From Oscillospiraceae bacterium (GTDB lineage Bacteria > Bacillota > Clostridia > UBA1381): a stretch of 13,678 nucleotides of DNA. The notes beneath the pieces were generated by a model, which saw only the letters and a list, made by a program, of their open reading frames with translations, searched no databases and was not told where the DNA came from. The stretch's first letter is position 1. Every line of letters starts with the position of its first letter. Below are positions 13,483 to 13,678 of this stretch, one piece after another. Position numbers and translations under genes: made by a program. The DNA lies in assembly GCA_015068545.1 (NCBI GenBank), contig SVKH01000030.1, positions 1-13,678 on the forward strand. Direction: 5' to 3'.

Positions 13483-13678
13483 CTATATCTCAGGCTTGAA
13501 GCTTGGCATCAGCTCCAGCTTGAACAGATTCTTCTCATGCTTATCGTCAATAATTCTCTTTTTATTCTCGTCTTCTATAATGCCTTCTCTAATGTATCTG
13601 TCAAGCTCGGCATAGGTAAATCCAAGATTCTCTTCATCCGTTTTTCCGCAAAGTCCGTCAATCGGGACTTTGTCCACC
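13483..13678 (-). CDS. nadE: Ammonia-dependent NAD+ synthetase, C-terminal part (5' end outside window)
   Basis: The frame is open to the window edge and ends with TAG at 13483-13485, giving the last 65 residues. The segment DGLCGKTDEENLGFTYAELD followed by a basic helix and the terminal LMPSFKPEI matches the C-terminal end of bacterial NadE, which makes NAD+ from nicotinic acid adenine dinucleotide, ATP and ammonia. The conserved GKTDE region sits in the part that closes over the substrate site. Whether a glutaminase domain exists upstream cannot be seen, but the sequence resembles the short ammonia-dependent clostridial type. The GTG at 13675-13677 is an internal valine and not the start. 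Confidence 0.9.
   Translation of the reverse strand, partial: VDKVPIDGLCGKTDEENLGFTYAELDRYIREGIIEDENKKRIIDDKHEKNLFKLELMPSFKPEI

Overview
The window looks like a chromosomal segment from a strictly anaerobic, low-to-moderate-GC Firmicute, most likely Lachnospiraceae or a related Clostridia family. This placement rests on codon and base composition, the strong purine-rich ribosome binding sites before nearly every gene, ammonia-type NadE, ferritin plus rubredoxin, and a cytosolic heterodisulfide reductase system. It is inference from gene style; no rRNA or other phylogenetic marker is present.

Left edge (1-398, + strand): the C-terminal part of a ferritin followed by a small rubredoxin, ending at a perfect 15-bp hairpin (501-534) that lies between two convergent transcription units.

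Centre (679-10837, - strand): one long, tightly packed transcription unit of eleven genes read from right to left. A perfect consensus sigma-A type promoter (TTGACA, 17 bp, TATAAT; 10870-10898) lies just upstream of its first gene. The order is SGNH hydrolase, hdrB, hdrC, hdrA, an MvhD-like subunit (FlxD type), two iron-sulfur proteins of FlxC and FlxB type, an FAD/NAD(P)-binding reductase (FlxA type), a FrdB/TfrB-like iron-sulfur protein, a FrdA/TfrA-like flavoprotein, and a small PQ-loop-like membrane protein. Neighbouring genes overlap by 8-13 nt or are 1-15 nt apart, so they are probably translationally coupled. The hdrABC and flxABCD set matches the known NADH-oxidising Flx-Hdr electron-bifurcating family. 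Its joining to a soluble fumarate-reductase-like FAD/Fe-S pair is the most interesting point: the layout suggests a cytosolic, NADH-driven fumarate (or similar enoate) reductase in which HdrA bifurcates electrons to ferredoxin. No hydrogenase, formate dehydrogenase or membrane cytochrome anchor is present, so NAD(P)H through FlxA is the only visible electron entry.

Right part (10900-13678): a ~165-bp structured intergenic repeat occurs twice in direct orientation (10918-11082 and 12184-12349). The copies flank one conserved clostridial protein of unknown function (11218-12060, -). Beyond the second copy are a membrane O-acyltransferase of the acyltransferase-3 family (12385-13404, -) and the C-terminal end of NAD+ synthetase nadE (13483-13678, -, cut by the window edge). 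Several intrinsic terminators separate these units. I saw no tRNA, rRNA, CRISPR, transposase or phage gene.
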